A stretch of 64,000 nucleotides of DNA from Flavobacteriales bacterium (GCA_002717515.1 PBEC01000018.1:96506-160505), one strand, 5' to 3'. Positions 17,317-26,736 are shown, numbered from the stretch's first letter. Translations and numbers: made by a program. Notes: generated from the letters alone by a model not told the origin.

Positions 17317-18659
17317 TCGACTAAAATTTTACAAATATAAAAATACAGAAACAGTCCAAAAATATCATTGGCCGTGGTAATAAATGGGCCTGTTGCCAGC
17401 GCTGGATCGATTTTAATTTTGTTGAAGAAAAGTGGAATCCATGTTCCAAATAAGGCAGCAAAAATTATTACAGAAACCAAGGAGATGCTTATAGCGAAAC
17501 TAAAATCAAAGTCCATCCAGTAAATGTTAACAAAAAAGAGAATAAAACCACAAAGAAGTCCATTTACGATGCCTACTCCTAGTTCTTTCATGAGTTTGCT
17601 AATGATACTTCCAGATAGGGTTTGATTTGCAATTCCTTGAACAACAATAGCGGAGGATTGAATACCTACGTTTCCACCCATTGCTGCTATTAATGGAATA
17701 TAAAGCATCAGGGCTGGACTGGCATCTTTTTCAAAAATCCCAATTACTTTAGCCCCTAAAATTCCTCCCAGCATTCCTACTAATAGCCATGGAAAACGAG
17801 CTCGTGTTAATTGCCATATGTTATCGGAAGATTCTACATCTTCAGATATACCAGACAACATTTGGTAATCCTTTTCAGCTTCCTCAACAATTACATCGAC
17901 AACATCATCAATTGTTATACGCCCAACGAGATAATTATTTTCATCAACCACAGGAAGTACAACAAGGTCATATTTGTCCATTATTCGAGAAACTTCACCG
18001 CTTTTTTCGGATGCTTTTATTGATATAATATCGGTTTTTGAAATTGTTTTAACTTTAGTTTCCGGAGAGTTTAAAATAAGTGCTTTTAGTGAGATGATTC
18101 CGACGAGTTTATCTTCGTCGTTAACAACATAAACGGTATGAACATCATCGACTTCTTCAGCTTGTTTTCTTAATTCAAACTCACATTCCTTAACACTCCA
18201 GTTTTCTCTGACTTTTACAAGTTCTTTAGCCATTAATCCTCCTGCAGAGTCTTCATCATAAGCAAGTAGGTCAAGTAAGTCTTGCGCTTGTTCAGAATCT
18301 TCAAGAGCATTAATTACTTTGCTTTGTTTCTCGGGAGAGAGTTCTGAGAGTAAGTCGGCAGCATCGTCCGAATCCATTTTTGTAACGACAGATTCCGCTA
18401 TTTCGACTGCAGGAAGTTCTTCGAGTAATTTTTCTCGCTCTTCGGGGTCTAATTCGGCTACAACATCTGAACGTATTTCCTCATTCAGAAGACGAACAAT
18501 AGCAATGGCATTTTCATCCGAAATTGAACGAATAATTTCAGCGGTATCCGCTGGATGCATAATCTCCAGTTTGGATATAACCAAAGAAATATCGCCATCC
18601 GCGAGATGTTTAGGTATCGTTTCAATAAAGATTCTTATTTCGTCCTCCTGTTTTACCAT
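17313..18659 (-). CDS. mgtE: Magnesium transporter MgtE
   Basis: The 448-residue protein has the MgtE layout. An acidic N-terminal superhelical domain (about 1-130) holds repeated ADTAEIIRSI/DDAADLLSEL units, then come two CBS domains (about 135-255) and five membrane helices (about 285-448). The PWLLVGMLGG and AAMGGNVGIQSSA segments are the conserved pore motifs. It gates Mg2+ entry through the N and CBS domains. The promoter (18665-18694) is so close to the ATG that no Mg-riboswitch leader is possible. It heads a two-gene unit with the dehydrogenase gene. Confidence 0.96.
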   Translation of the reverse strand: MVKQEDEIRIFIETIPKHLADGDISLVISKLEIMHPADTAEIIRSISDENAIAIVRLLNEEIRSDVVAELDPEEREKLLEELPAVEIAESVVTKMDSDDAADLLSELSPEKQSKVINALEDSEQAQDLLDLLAYDEDSAGGLMAKELVKVRENWSVKECEFELRKQAEEVDDVHTVYVVNDEDKLVGIISLKALILNSPETKVKTISKTDIISIKASEKSGEVSRIMDKYDLVVLPVVDENNYLVGRITIDDVVDVIVEEAEKDYQMLSGISEDVESSDNIWQLTRARFPWLLVGMLGGILGAKVIGIFEKDASPALMLYIPLIAAMGGNVGIQSSAIVVQGIANQTLSGSIISKLMKELGVGIVNGLLCGFILFFVNIYWMDFDFSFAISISLVSVIIFAALFGTWIPLFFNKIKIDPALATGPFITTANDIFGLFLYFYICKILVE

Positions 18660-18664
18660 TATTG

Positions 18665-18694
18665 CAAAAGTAATCTTTTATGAAGTGCTACAAA
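18665..18694 (-). promoter_or_regulatory. Predicted mgtE promoter (TTTG-N18-TACTTTTG)
   Basis: On the minus strand TTTG (18694-18691) and TACTTTTG (18672-18665) are 18 bases apart. Five bases separate the -7 box from the mgtE ATG, predicting a leaderless or near-leaderless message. The -33 box abuts the terminator of the upstream gene. Confidence 0.7.
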
Positions 18695-18696
18695 AC

Positions 18697-18732
18697 AAAA
18701 AAGCTGTTCAGCATAGCTAAACAGCTTTTTTT
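18697..18732 (-). terminator. Intrinsic terminator after the coiled-coil protein gene
   Basis: AAAAAAGCTGTT (18697-18708) can pair with AACAGCTTTTTT (18720-18731) around an 11-base loop. It lies just past the stop of the 18745-19728 gene on the minus strand. It is followed by a U-run on that strand, and the symmetry lets it act on both strands. Confidence 0.85.
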
Positions 18733-18744
18733 ATTTCATTTTAA

Positions 18745-19728
18745 TTACTTTAAACTAAATGTTTCAACAAGAATCATGTCTGATTTTGTATAAACCTGAA
18801 CTTTATATAGGCCTTCATCGAAATTTTTTCCACCTACTTTTTCAGCATAAATAATTACATCTGTAGCTGAGTTTTGATAGTTTATGGATTCTTTTGATGT
18901 ATAAGTGAGCTTTTCAGTTTTGTAATTAAACTCTTCTCCGTTTTCCGAAAGAACTCTATCGTCTGGGTCAAGAACTCTTAAGAAAAGTTCAATATTCCCA
19001 GCGTCAGCAATTTCGTTTTTACCAATCGTAAATGCAACTCTTATTTTATCAGCTCTTCTTGCACGATTTGTAGATTTTTCTTCACCATTTCTTCTTACTT
19101 TAACCCCTTCGGCAATTTTTTCAAATGTTTGAAGACGCTTACCTATGGCTACTTTACCTTCTAAGTCATTATTAATTCCTTCAAGCCTGGCGTTGTTTTC
19201 ATTTGCTCCTGCTAAGTCTGTGCCGAGCTGCTGATTTTCTTCTTTAAGTTTTGCGTTTTCCGAAATTAAAGCTTGATTTTTAGCTTTTAATCTAGAGATG
19301 TCTGATCTAAGAGAATAGACTTCAACTTTTAGTTTAGCGTAGAGAGCTTTGAACTGTTCAAAGTTGCTTGCTTGTCCGTCGGACTCTTCAATTAATTGAG
19401 CGATTTGTTTCTCGAGTGTCGCAATTTTTTCCGCACTTTCTTTTCTTTTAGCTAAAATTTCTTCTATATCTTTCCCTAAGGCCACTGAATCAATTCCTGA
19501 GATATCAATGGAGCTTAATAAGTTTTTAGCTTTGTTAACATCGCTTGTCAATCGTTGAAATCGTTTTTCGGTAGAGTCAGCTCTACGACCCAAAGTTTCT
19601 ATTTCTCCGTCTTTATCTATGAATGCAACTTTAGCTAAAAAGCCAGCTGCTCCAGTGAGTAAACCTGTACATACCAAAAGGATTACAATAATACCTTTCC
19701 CCTTTTTTTTCTCTTGTAAATCGCTCAT
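18745..19728 (-). CDS. Unrecognised coiled-coil membrane-anchored protein
   Basis: I do not recognise this 327-residue protein. It has a short charged N-terminus, one membrane helix (about 13-31, GIIVILLVCTGLLTGAAGF), a long alpha-helical coiled coil (about 40-205, rich in Glu/Lys/Leu/Gln), and a C-terminal beta-rich domain (about 225-327) with NIELFLRVLDPDDRVLSENG and DVIIYAEKVGG. The overall plan suggests an envelope protein with a stalk holding a small folded domain on the far side of the membrane. It forms its own unit: a -7 box at 19758-19765 and a terminator at 18697-18732. Confidence 0.75.
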   Translation of the reverse strand: MSDLQEKKKGKGIIVILLVCTGLLTGAAGFLAKVAFIDKDGEIETLGRRADSTEKRFQRLTSDVNKAKNLLSSIDISGIDSVALGKDIEEILAKRKESAEKIATLEKQIAQLIEESDGQASNFEQFKALYAKLKVEVYSLRSDISRLKAKNQALISENAKLKEENQQLGTDLAGANENNARLEGINNDLEGKVAIGKRLQTFEKIAEGVKVRRNGEEKSTNRARRADKIRVAFTIGKNEIADAGNIELFLRVLDPDDRVLSENGEEFNYKTEKLTYTSKESINYQNSATDVIIYAEKVGGKNFDEGLYKVQVYTKSDMILVETFSLK

Positions 19729-19757
19729 AATATTTCCTAAAAATCGATAATAGAGGA

Positions 19758-19765
19758 CAAATATA
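19758..19765 (-). promoter_or_regulatory. Predicted -7 box for the coiled-coil protein gene
   Basis: The minus strand reads TATATTTG, a perfect TAnnTTTG. No -33 TTG is found at the usual spacing. The leader would be about 25 bases. Confidence 0.5.
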
Positions 19766-19801
19766 CTTTATTTTTATAGATTACATAATCTTAAATCAAA
19801 G

Positions 19802-20482
19802 ATGCCAAAAATCAGTTCTTTTTTGTCGGTATTCTATCCTGAAAATTGCAAATCCTGTGGTGATATTTTAGTTCGAGGAGAGTCTCTTGTTTGTTTGCAT
19901 TGTGAATTAAATTTCGGAAAAAACATTCAACCAAATGGTAATTGCTCTGAAATTGAACAATTGTTTTGGGGGAAAGCTGAAATTGAATCTGCAGTTGCGA
20001 TTTTTCAATTTTTAAAAAAGGAGAATTTACAGGGTTTAATTCACGAGTTTAAATACAAGGGAAATGTAGGTTTAGCACTAAAAATGGGAGGTATTGTTGG
20101 CCATAACTACGAATTCAAATCAGATGATATCGACTTAATTTCTTTTGTCCCCATGCATCCAAGAAAAGAAAAAACGAGAGGATATAATCAAGCTGAGAAA
20201 TTGGCTGAGGGGTTTTCAAAAGTAACAGGAATAAAAGTTGCCTCAATTTTATTTCGAGTTGAAAATACAACAACACAAACAAAAAAAGATGTTTTTGACC
20301 GATTTGAGAATATGCAAAATAAGTTTGAAGTCAACCATTCTATGGTGGGTATTCGTCATATTCTGTTGATAGATGATGTAGTAACAACAGGAGCAACCTT
20401 AACGGCATGTGCAAAAAAAATAAATGAAAAAGGAGTGAAAGTAAGTTTGGTTTGTTTAGCTTATAGGGGTTTAGGAATTTAA
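19802..20482 (+). CDS. comF: ComF family phosphoribosyltransferase-like protein
   Basis: This 226-residue protein has the ComF layout. An N-terminal zinc ribbon carries CKSCG (about 18-22) and CLHC (about 34-37), then comes a type I phosphoribosyltransferase fold. It shows the HPRKEKTRGYNQAEKLA segment and the PRPP-binding loop LLIDDVVTTGATL (about 183-195). ComF proteins take part in DNA uptake and handling of incoming single strands; they are widespread and not proof of competence here. The end overlaps the convergent VanZ-like gene by four bases. Confidence 0.92.
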   Translation: MPKISSFLSVFYPENCKSCGDILVRGESLVCLHCELNFGKNIQPNGNCSEIEQLFWGKAEIESAVAIFQFLKKENLQGLIHEFKYKGNVGLALKMGGIVGHNYEFKSDDIDLISFVPMHPRKEKTRGYNQAEKLAEGFSKVTGIKVASILFRVENTTTQTKKDVFDRFENMQNKFEVNHSMVGIRHILLIDDVVTTGATLTACAKKINEKGVKVSLVCLAYRGLGI

Positions 20483-20865
20483 AATCCACATTTCTTATCT
20501 CCACGAACGTACAGAAAAAAAGCGAATCCTAATGCGATTCCAACCAAATCAGCAAGGATATCAAAAACATCGAAATTTCTTTTGGGAATTAAAAAGTGCT
20601 GTATTAATTCTGTAAAAACAGCAAGAAAAGAACTTATACCGATAGCATATTTTACAGCATCAAAATGTAATTTTGGAAATTGATTTTGTTTGATAAATCC
20701 TATGATTGCACTGAAGCTGAAAAAAAAGAATAGAGCTCCATGAACTACTTTGTCTAAATTTTCTACGCGAGCTTTTGGCAAGTTACTCCCGGGGATAAAA
20801 CATCCAACAATAATTAGGACGAAAAAACAAAAAGTGAATATGTTGTATCTGAGAAACAGAATCAA
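20479..20865 (-). CDS. VanZ-like small membrane protein
   Basis: The 128-residue protein has four predicted helices and the VanZ-like motif pattern. A Gly/Pro-containing [10 protein letters not shown] segment is followed by [17 protein letters not shown] (the conserved His), then [30 protein letters not shown]. VanZ-like proteins of this size are common in Bacteroidota and their job is unknown; glycopeptide resistance should not be inferred. The start overlaps the aspS stop by four bases, so the two are co-transcribed. Confidence 0.88.
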   Translation of the reverse strand: MILFLRYNIFTFCFFVLIIVGCFIPGSNLPKARVENLDKVVHGALFFFFSFSAIIGFIKQNQFPKLHFDAVKYAIGISSFLAVFTELIQHFLIPKRNFDVFDILADLVGIALGFAFFLYVRGDKKCGF

Positions 20866-22610
20866 TTATTTAATGATATGTTCAACTCTTTGAGTTGTTC
20901 AATATTAATTTTTGATGGTGAATTTATCATAACATCTCTACCCGAATTGTTTTTAGGAAATGCAATAAAGTCTCTTATGCTGTCTTGACCTCCTAACATC
21001 GCACAGAGACGATCAAATCCAAAAGCTAAACCTCCGTGAGGAGGTGCACCATATTCAAAGGCATTCATTAAAAATCCAAATTGTTCTTTGGCCTCTTCTT
21101 CTGTGAACCCCAATAAGTCGAACATCCTTTTTTGCAAGGATTTATCAAAAATCCTGATAGATCCTCCTCCCAGTTCAACACCATTCATGCATAAGTCATA
21201 TGCGTTTGCTCGAACTTCTCCGGGGGTAGAATCCATTTTTTCAAAATCCTCTTCTTTTGGTGATGTGAATGGATGATGCATAGCATGAAATCTTGATGTC
21301 TCTTCGTCCCATTCCAAAAGAGGAAAGTCGATAATCCACAAAGGCTTAAAAACATTCGGATCTCTTAATCCAAGTTCCTCCCCCATATGAAGTCTAAGTT
21401 CATTTAATTGGCTTCGGACTTTATTAGTTTCACCAGCTAATACTAGAAGTAAATCACCAGGCTTTGCATTTGCTTCATTGGCCCATTCTTTTAATTGCTC
21501 TTGATTAAAAAACTTATCTACAGAAGATTTGAAAGTTCCATCCTCATTGTATTTAACGTAAACTACTCCATTTGCCCCAACTTGTGGTCTTTTAACGAAG
21601 TTGGTGATTTTGTCCAGCTGTTTTCTTGAATAAGTTGCACAGCCCTCTGCATTAATTCCAACAACAAGTTCAACATCATCAAATACCTTAAAGCCTTTGT
21701 TTTTGGCAACAGAATTTAACTCAACGAATTTCATACCAAACCTTGTGTCAGGTTTGTCGCTTCCATATAGCTTCATCGCGTCAGCATAAGTTAATCTTGG
21801 GAATTTTGATAAATCAACATTTAAAACCGATTTGAAAAGATGTTTTGTTAAGCCTTCAAACGTTTCAAGAATATCTTCTTGAGTTACAAAAGACATTTCA
21901 CAGTCTATTTGAGTGAATTCGGGTTGTCGATCTGCTCTTAAATCTTCATCTCTAAAACATTTTACAATTTGATAGTATCTATCCATCCCTGCAACCATTA
22001 ACAATTGTTTAAAGGTTTGTGGAGATTGAGGAAGAGCGTAAAATTCACCTGGATTCATCCTTGATGGAACTACAAAGTCCCGAGCTCCTTCTGGAGTGGA
22101 TTTTATTAAATAGGGAGTTTCTACTTCAAGAAATTTTTGACTTTCTAAATATTTTCTTGTTTCAAAAGAAACTTTGTTCCTTAGTTCTAAGTTTTCTCGG
22201 ACAGGATTTCTTCGAATATCAAGATATCGATATTTCATCCTTAATTCCTCACCTCCATCGGTTTCATCTTCAATAGTAAAAGGTGGGGTCTCCGATTTAT
22301 TTAGTATACTTAATAGATTTACTTTAATTTCTACATCACCCGTTGGTATTTTTGTTGTTTTTGAAAATCGTTCAATAACTTCACCTGAGACAGAAACAAC
22401 ATACTCCCTACCTAACTTTTTTGCGATTTCAATGGACTCATTCGATGAGACTCCCTCTTCCAGAACCAATTGAGTAATTCCGTATCGATCACGAAGGTCA
22501 ATCCATATCATACCTCCTTTATTCCTGACTTTCTGAATCCAGCCACTCAAGGTTACTTGTTCTCCCGTATTTGAAATTCGTAATTCTCCGCAGTTGTGTG
22601 ATCGATACAT
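20862..22610 (-). CDS. aspS: Aspartyl-tRNA synthetase
   Basis: This 582-residue class IIb synthetase has an N-terminal OB-fold anticodon domain (about 1-105, [23 protein letters not shown]). The catalytic core has motif 2 ([18 protein letters not shown], about 216-233), a bacterial GAD insertion (about 300-400), and motif 3 ([15 protein letters not shown], about 530-544). It charges tRNA-Asp. The length matches the bacterial type; whether it discriminates tRNA-Asn is not visible. A TACTTTTG box lies 23 bases upstream. It is divergent from tadA, so two tRNA-function genes share one promoter region of about 70 bases. Confidence 0.97.
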   Translation of the reverse strand: MYRSHNCGELRISNTGEQVTLSGWIQKVRNKGGMIWIDLRDRYGITQLVLEEGVSSNESIEIAKKLGREYVVSVSGEVIERFSKTTKIPTGDVEIKVNLLSILNKSETPPFTIEDETDGGEELRMKYRYLDIRRNPVRENLELRNKVSFETRKYLESQKFLEVETPYLIKSTPEGARDFVVPSRMNPGEFYALPQSPQTFKQLLMVAGMDRYYQIVKCFRDEDLRADRQPEFTQIDCEMSFVTQEDILETFEGLTKHLFKSVLNVDLSKFPRLTYADAMKLYGSDKPDTRFGMKFVELNSVAKNKGFKVFDDVELVVGINAEGCATYSRKQLDKITNFVKRPQVGANGVVYVKYNEDGTFKSSVDKFFNQEQLKEWANEANAKPGDLLLVLAGETNKVRSQLNELRLHMGEELGLRDPNVFKPLWIIDFPLLEWDEETSRFHAMHHPFTSPKEEDFEKMDSTPGEVRANAYDLCMNGVELGGGSIRIFDKSLQKRMFDLLGFTEEEAKEQFGFLMNAFEYGAPPHGGLAFGFDRLCAMLGGQDSIRDFIAFPKNNSGRDVMINSPSKINIEQLKELNISLNN

Positions 22611-22633
22611 AGTTTTTCTGTAAAATTCAATTG

Positions 22634-22641
22634 CAAAAGTA
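22634..22641 (-). promoter_or_regulatory. Predicted -7 box for aspS
   Basis: The minus strand reads TACTTTTG, a perfect TAnnTTTG match 23 bases before the aspS ATG. A recognisable -33 TTG is not present, the nearest being a TTCG-like sequence. Confidence 0.55.
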
Positions 22642-22649
22642 ATAAAACG

Positions 22650-22678
22650 TTGACAGTCGAACGAAAACTTTAACTTTG
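22650..22678 (+). promoter_or_regulatory. Predicted tadA promoter (TTG-N18-TAACTTTG)
   Basis: TTG at 22650-22652 and TAACTTTG at 22671-22678 are 18 bases apart. The box ends 4 bases before the tadA ATG, predicting a leaderless message. Confidence 0.7.
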
Positions 22679-22682
22679 TAAT

Positions 22683-23138
22683 ATGGGACTATCTGTTTTT
22701 AGTGATGAACATTTTATGAAACTGGCTTATTTAGAAGCTCAGAAAGCTTTTGAAATGGACGAGGTTCCTGTTGGAGCTGTGATTGTATGTAATAATCAAG
22801 TAATTGCAAAGGCTCATAATATGACTGAAACGCTCAATGATGTTACAGCTCATGCAGAAATGCAAGTTTTTACGATGGCTGCTAATTTTTTGGGAGGGAA
22901 GTTTTTAGATGAATGTACACTTTATGTAACTCTTGAACCTTGTTCAATGTGTGCCGGAGCTGCTTATTGGTCAAGAATAAAAAAAGTAGTAATTGCTGCC
23001 CAGGATGAAAAGAGAGGATATAGGGCATTTAATGAAAACATGCTTCATCCGAAGACAGAAATTGAATGGGGAGTAATGGAAGAAGAATGCAGTACTATTC
23101 TAAAAGAGTTTTTTTCAAAAAAAAGAGGTGTTATCTAG
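22683..23138 (+). CDS. tadA: tRNA-specific adenosine deaminase
   Basis: The 151-residue protein is a zinc cytidine/adenosine deaminase with the HAE motif at 57-59 (TAHAEMQ) and the PCSMC zinc motif with Cys87 and Cys90. It converts adenosine-34 of tRNA-Arg(ACG) to inosine. Size and the EVPVGAVIV start match bacterial TadA. The stop is directly followed by the end of the convergent pseudouridine synthase gene with no base between them. Guanine deaminase is a related alternative but has a different C-terminus. Confidence 0.92.
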   Translation: MGLSVFSDEHFMKLAYLEAQKAFEMDEVPVGAVIVCNNQVIAKAHNMTETLNDVTAHAEMQVFTMAANFLGGKFLDECTLYVTLEPCSMCAGAAYWSRIKKVVIAAQDEKRGYRAFNENMLHPKTEIEWGVMEEECSTILKEFFSKKRGVI

Positions 23139-23984
23139 TTAACCCAACATTTTTAGTTGAGTAACCTCTGTTTCTGAAAGTCTTCTATACTCTCCTCTTG
23201 ATAGATTTTTCTTTGTTATTCCTGCGAAAGAAACCCTGTCTTCTTTTTTTATTTTGTACCCTAAAAGATCAAATATTTTTGCTAAAATTTTAGGCTTATT
23301 GTTAAAAATCTCCACACCAATAGTGTGCTGATTTCCTTTTACATAAGATATGGATTCGGCTTTGGCCCATCCTCCTGATGGAAGTCGTATTCCTTGAGTT
23401 ATTTTTTCTAAATCTTCTTGTTTTAAGGGCTTATCCAATTCCAATTGAAAAATTTTTTCAAATTCATGTTTTGGATTGGAAAGTTTCAGATATAAATCAT
23501 TATCGTTGGTTAGTAGCAGTATTCCGGTTGAATCTCGATCGAGTTTTCCAACTGGCGATAATATATATTTAGTTGCTTTATTGACTAAACGCCCAACAGT
23601 CCTTTCTTTTAAAGGATTATCGCAGGCAGAATTGAAGTTTTTGGGTTTATTGATGGCTAAGTAAAAAAGTTCATTATGAGAAAGGGTTTCACCTTCATGC
23701 TTTACAACATCTGTGTTTTTTACCTTGTAACCCATTTCTGTTATTATTTTTCCATTAACTGTTATGGACCCTAACTGTATAAGTTCATCGGCTTCTCTTC
23801 TTGAACATACCCCAGCATGGGCAATAAATTTATTAAGTCGAGTAGTTCCGTCACCTAAATTAGATGAACTTGAGTTTAATCTTTTTTTTGGTCCTCCACC
23901 TCTTTTTTTGTCCTTTCCAAATCGCACTGCTGCGGGTTCATGATTTCTCTTTTTACTGCCGCCGGTTTTCTTTTTATTCGCCAT
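23139..23984 (-). CDS. RsuA/RluB-type 23S/16S rRNA pseudouridine synthase
   Basis: This 281-residue protein has a basic, Gly/Lys/Arg-rich N-terminal tail (about 1-45). An S4 RNA-binding domain (about 48-105, RLNKFIAHAGVCSRREADELI) is followed by the pseudouridine synthase core with GKLDRDSTGILLLTND (about 142-157), which holds the catalytic Asp. It isomerises uridine in rRNA. The family (RluB, RluE/F or RsuA) cannot be settled by eye; Bacteroidota proteins of this form are usually called RluB-like. The long basic tail is common in this phylum. Confidence 0.9.
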   Translation of the reverse strand: MANKKKTGGSKKRNHEPAAVRFGKDKKRGGGPKKRLNSSSSNLGDGTTRLNKFIAHAGVCSRREADELIQLGSITVNGKIITEMGYKVKNTDVVKHEGETLSHNELFYLAINKPKNFNSACDNPLKERTVGRLVNKATKYILSPVGKLDRDSTGILLLTNDNDLYLKLSNPKHEFEKIFQLELDKPLKQEDLEKITQGIRLPSGGWAKAESISYVKGNQHTIGVEIFNNKPKILAKIFDLLGYKIKKEDRVSFAGITKKNLSRGEYRRLSETEVTQLKMLG

Positions 23985-24044
23985 AACGATGTAAATATAG
24001 TTTTTAAAAGGGATAGTAGATAAAATAGTAAACTTACAATAGAG

Positions 24045-24974
24045 TCATTTTATATTCTTTAAAAACGAAATGTTTCTTTTGAGACCCGAAAGTTTTGTTC
24101 TTTTTACTGCGCTTTTTGAGAAAAGTTTGCTGAAGGTTTCTTGGTTTATTTCATCCCAATCTTTCTGAGTCATTGAAAGTAAATCGGGATGAGGGTTAAA
24201 AAGTGGTTCGTTGTGAGGTTTGGAGTGACGATTCCAAGGACAAACATCCTGGCAAATATCGCATCCAAACATCCAATTGTCGAATTTCCCTTGTGCCGAT
24301 TTGGGGATAGCCTCCTTCAATTCAATAGTGAAATAAGAAATACATTTTGATCCATCAACAACCATTGGTTCTATAATAGCTTCAGTAGGACATTCATCAA
24401 TACATGCAGTGCATGTTCCACAATGATCGGTTACAGGACCATCACTTGGGAGTTCTAAATCAAGAATAAGTTCAGCGATAAAGAAAAAGCTTCCTGATTT
24501 TTTGTGAATTAAATTGCCGTTTTTTCCAACCCAACCAAGACCACTCTTTTTTGCCCAAGCCTTATCCAAAATAGGAGCAGAATCAACAAAGCCTCTTCCT
24601 GATACTTCGCCAATTTCCACATTAATGAATTCAAGCAATTCATTTAATTTTTGACGAATTACCAAATGATAATCTTGACCGTATGCGTATTTTGCAATTT
24701 TAGGTGAATTTTTGTTTTGCTTTTTCTCAGGAAAATAGTTGATCAAAAAAGAAATCACTGTTTTGGCATCATCTACCAGGAGCCTGGGATCAAGCCTTTT
24801 GTCAAAATGATTTTCCATGTAACTCATCTTGCCGTGAAGATTATTTTTCAGGTATTTTTCTAGCCTGGGAGCATCTTCTTCGAGAAATTCTGCTTTTGAA
24901 ACACCAACATAATCAAAGCCTAATCGATAGGCTTCTTTTTTGATTAGCTTTTTATGTTTTTCTTTTAAATTCAA
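24045..24974 (-). CDS. queG: Epoxyqueuosine reductase
   Basis: This 309-residue protein is a cobalamin- and 4Fe-4S-dependent reductase for the last step of queuosine synthesis on tRNA. It shows [12 protein letters not shown] (about 188-199) and [12 protein letters not shown] (about 240-251), the two cluster motifs, and a [22 protein letters not shown] segment for cofactor binding. The length is somewhat shorter than in Proteobacteria, which have a C-terminal HEAT-like extension. The ATG overlaps the upstream acyltransferase stop by four bases, so it is the third gene of the acpP-MBOAT-queG unit, an odd functional mixture. Confidence 0.95.
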   Translation of the reverse strand: MNLKEKHKKLIKKEAYRLGFDYVGVSKAEFLEEDAPRLEKYLKNNLHGKMSYMENHFDKRLDPRLLVDDAKTVISFLINYFPEKKQNKNSPKIAKYAYGQDYHLVIRQKLNELLEFINVEIGEVSGRGFVDSAPILDKAWAKKSGLGWVGKNGNLIHKKSGSFFFIAELILDLELPSDGPVTDHCGTCTACIDECPTEAIIEPMVVDGSKCISYFTIELKEAIPKSAQGKFDNWMFGCDICQDVCPWNRHSKPHNEPLFNPHPDLLSMTQKDWDEINQETFSKLFSKSAVKRTKLSGLKRNISFLKNIK

Positions 24975-26296
24975 AATTGCATGTATATGAATTCGGCACC
25001 GTCATTAAAACTTCCAAATAGAAAACAAAGGAGAGTTAAAATAGAGATAAAGGTAATCGACAAATTTGTTGATTTTGATGCTTTTTCGAGAGCTTTTTCG
25101 AACAACAGGAATAGAAATATAAGTATTAGAATCATTCCTAATTCAAATTGTTGCTCTAAATACCAACCATTTCCTAAAACAGCAAAAACATCCGATTCCC
25201 AATTAAAACTCCAGGATTCATAATTGAAGATTTGGTATATAAAATTTAATGAATTTTCCCAAGATTTTGCAACGAAAAATAAATTTGAGAAGCTTATAAA
25301 TAGAATTGTTAAGATCCAACCAATCAATTTATGCATATGTATTCCTAACTTTTTTAATAAGAATTCTGTGCTTAAATAAATACCGTTTAAAAGTCCCCAA
25401 ATTAAAAATCCTGCATATAAACCATGCCATAAACCACTTAAAATGAATGTTGTTAAGATTCCTATAACAATTCCGTATTTAGGATTTTTTCTAAGTTGAA
25501 AAGATATTGGATAGAAGAAGTTTTGTGTAAGCCAGTCAATTAATGAAATATGTGTTTTTTTCCAGTATTCGCTTACCGATGAAGACCGAAGAGGGATTTT
25601 AAAATTTTCTTTTAAGTTTACGTTAAATAATTTTCCGAAGCCCAGTATAATATCTGTATATGCACTAAAGTTTAGATACATTTCAACCGTGAACAGTAAA
25701 CTTGCAAGTAGAATTGTGACTCCTTTGAATCCAACTTCTTTATCATCAAAGACAGTATTTGTGATGATATGTAGATTATCTGCAAGAACAATTTTTTTAA
25801 AAAAACCGAAAACAATTCGATTGATGCCGCAATTAAAGTTTTTAGAGTTGAATTCGGAATTATATTCTAAAGCTTTGATTTCTTTTGGCAAGAGTATTGG
25901 TCCCGAGGTGAATTTTGGAAAAAAAGCATTAGCAAAAAGGAGATCTTTAAAAGAATATTTTTGAGACTTATGACGAATACACAATAAAAAAACTCCTATG
26001 TTTTGAAGTGAATAATATGATAATCCAACATTAAACAAAGTCAATTCTTTTTTTCCAAACGCTGCATAAACGATAAAGATAAGGTGAAGAAAAATCCCCA
26101 GCCATGCTTTTGTTTTTGAGTCCTGAAGTAATGTTGTTATTCCTGTTAAAATTATTACACAAAGCGCCGACTGCCAGCTTAATATCGAAATAAGAACGAT
26201 TGATGTGGCTAAAAGGATGTTTTGACCATTAGATTTTGTTTTGTAAAAAGTAATGATACTAGCTAGAAATATTCCAATATAGAGAACCCAATTCAC
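24971..26296 (-). CDS. MBOAT family O-acyltransferase
   Basis: The 441-residue protein has about 11 membrane helices and the MBOAT signature: [24 protein letters not shown] (about 240-263) and the catalytic His in [14 protein letters not shown] (about 283-296). Relatives are AlgI and DltB, which transfer acyl groups across the membrane to polysaccharides or teichoic acids. The acyl carrier protein gene lies 9 bases upstream, which recalls the DltB-DltC arrangement. No DltA, AlgJ-like or SGNH acyltransferase partner is in view, so the acceptor is unknown. Confidence 0.88.
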   Translation of the reverse strand: MNWVLYIGIFLASIITFYKTKSNGQNILLATSIVLISILSWQSALCVIILTGITTLLQDSKTKAWLGIFLHLIFIVYAAFGKKELTLFNVGLSYYSLQNIGVFLLCIRHKSQKYSFKDLLFANAFFPKFTSGPILLPKEIKALEYNSEFNSKNFNCGINRIVFGFFKKIVLADNLHIITNTVFDDKEVGFKGVTILLASLLFTVEMYLNFSAYTDIILGFGKLFNVNLKENFKIPLRSSSVSEYWKKTHISLIDWLTQNFFYPISFQLRKNPKYGIVIGILTTFILSGLWHGLYAGFLIWGLLNGIYLSTEFLLKKLGIHMHKLIGWILTILFISFSNLFFVAKSWENSLNFIYQIFNYESWSFNWESDVFAVLGNGWYLEQQFELGMILILIFLFLLFEKALEKASKSTNLSITFISILTLLCFLFGSFNDGAEFIYMQF

Positions 26297-26305
26297 TTTG
26301 CTAAA

Positions 26306-26563
26306 TTACTGAAATGTGTTGTTTCTTTTTTTTTGAATGGATTCTATTAAAGCACCTATGTTTTCAAAATCCATAACTTCAAAAAAATCAAATTCAATTT
26401 CAAATTCTTGTTCTATTGCTTGGATTAAACTCATATGATTAAGAGAGTCCCATTCCTCGATATCTTCGGCCGTGGTTGAGGGTGTTATAGAGAGTTCTTC
26501 TTTTTTAAAGAATTTTTTTATTACCGAGTTCAGTCTTTTTAGTATGTATTTATTGTTGACCAA
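26306..26563 (-). CDS. Acyl carrier protein (specialised)
   Basis: The 85-residue protein has the carrier-protein fold with the phosphopantetheine attachment Ser in EWDSLNHM (about residues 37-44), followed by EQEFEIEFDFFEV, the usual acidic helix. The basic start (KKFFKKEELS) and the D-S-L-N form are typical of non-fatty-acid carriers found with MBOAT proteins, not of housekeeping AcpP. It probably presents an acyl group to the MBOAT enzyme encoded next. A TACTTTTG box lies 24 bases upstream. Confidence 0.88.
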   Translation of the reverse strand: MVNNKYILKRLNSVIKKFFKKEELSITPSTTAEDIEEWDSLNHMSLIQAIEQEFEIEFDFFEVMDFENIGALIESIQKKRNNTFQ

Positions 26564-26587
26564 TTGTTAAAAGAAGTTAAGCATATA

Positions 26588-26595
26588 CAAAAGTA
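26588..26595 (-). promoter_or_regulatory. Predicted -7 box for the acyl carrier/MBOAT/queG unit
   Basis: The minus strand reads TACTTTTG, a perfect TAnnTTTG match, 24 bases before the ATG. No clear -33 TTG at the usual spacing. Confidence 0.5.
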
Positions 26596-26656
26596 CAATT
26601 ATGTGCGTTAATAAATTAATTACGTTCTTTTTAAGATTAATTTTTCATAATTCTTA

Positions 26657-26736
26657 ACCCTGATTTTCTATAATCAGGTTTTAAGTAGGTTTAGTTTTGG
26701 TTAGTAGTAATCCTGTCTTTTGTAAAAGGCAGGATT
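26657..26736. repeat. Two consecutive inverted repeats without a T-run
   Basis: CCTGATT (26659-26665) pairs with AATCAGG (26672-26678). About 30 bases on, a 13-base arm (26709-26721) pairs almost perfectly with 26724-26736 (one wobble position). Both stand in the 204-base gap between the acyl carrier gene and the end of the large secreted-protein gene. Neither is followed by a clear U-run on either strand, so they are not classical terminators, though they may stabilise mRNA ends or be a weak terminator pair. Confidence 0.5.

Noticed and set aside
18660..18700. Magnesium riboswitch (M-box or similar) ahead of mgtE
   Set aside because: The predicted transcript starts next to the ATG and the gap is filled by promoter and terminator, leaving no space.
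18319..18720. 133-codon plus-strand Ser-rich frame opposite mgtE
   Set aside because: It is a shadow of the acidic mgtE N-terminal repeats (Glu/Asp codons reversed give Ser), so it is not a gene.
20479..20865. Glycopeptide resistance gene (VanZ)
   Set aside because: Only the membrane domain is shared; there is no vanHAX or regulator, and such small VanZ-like proteins are common housekeeping unknowns.
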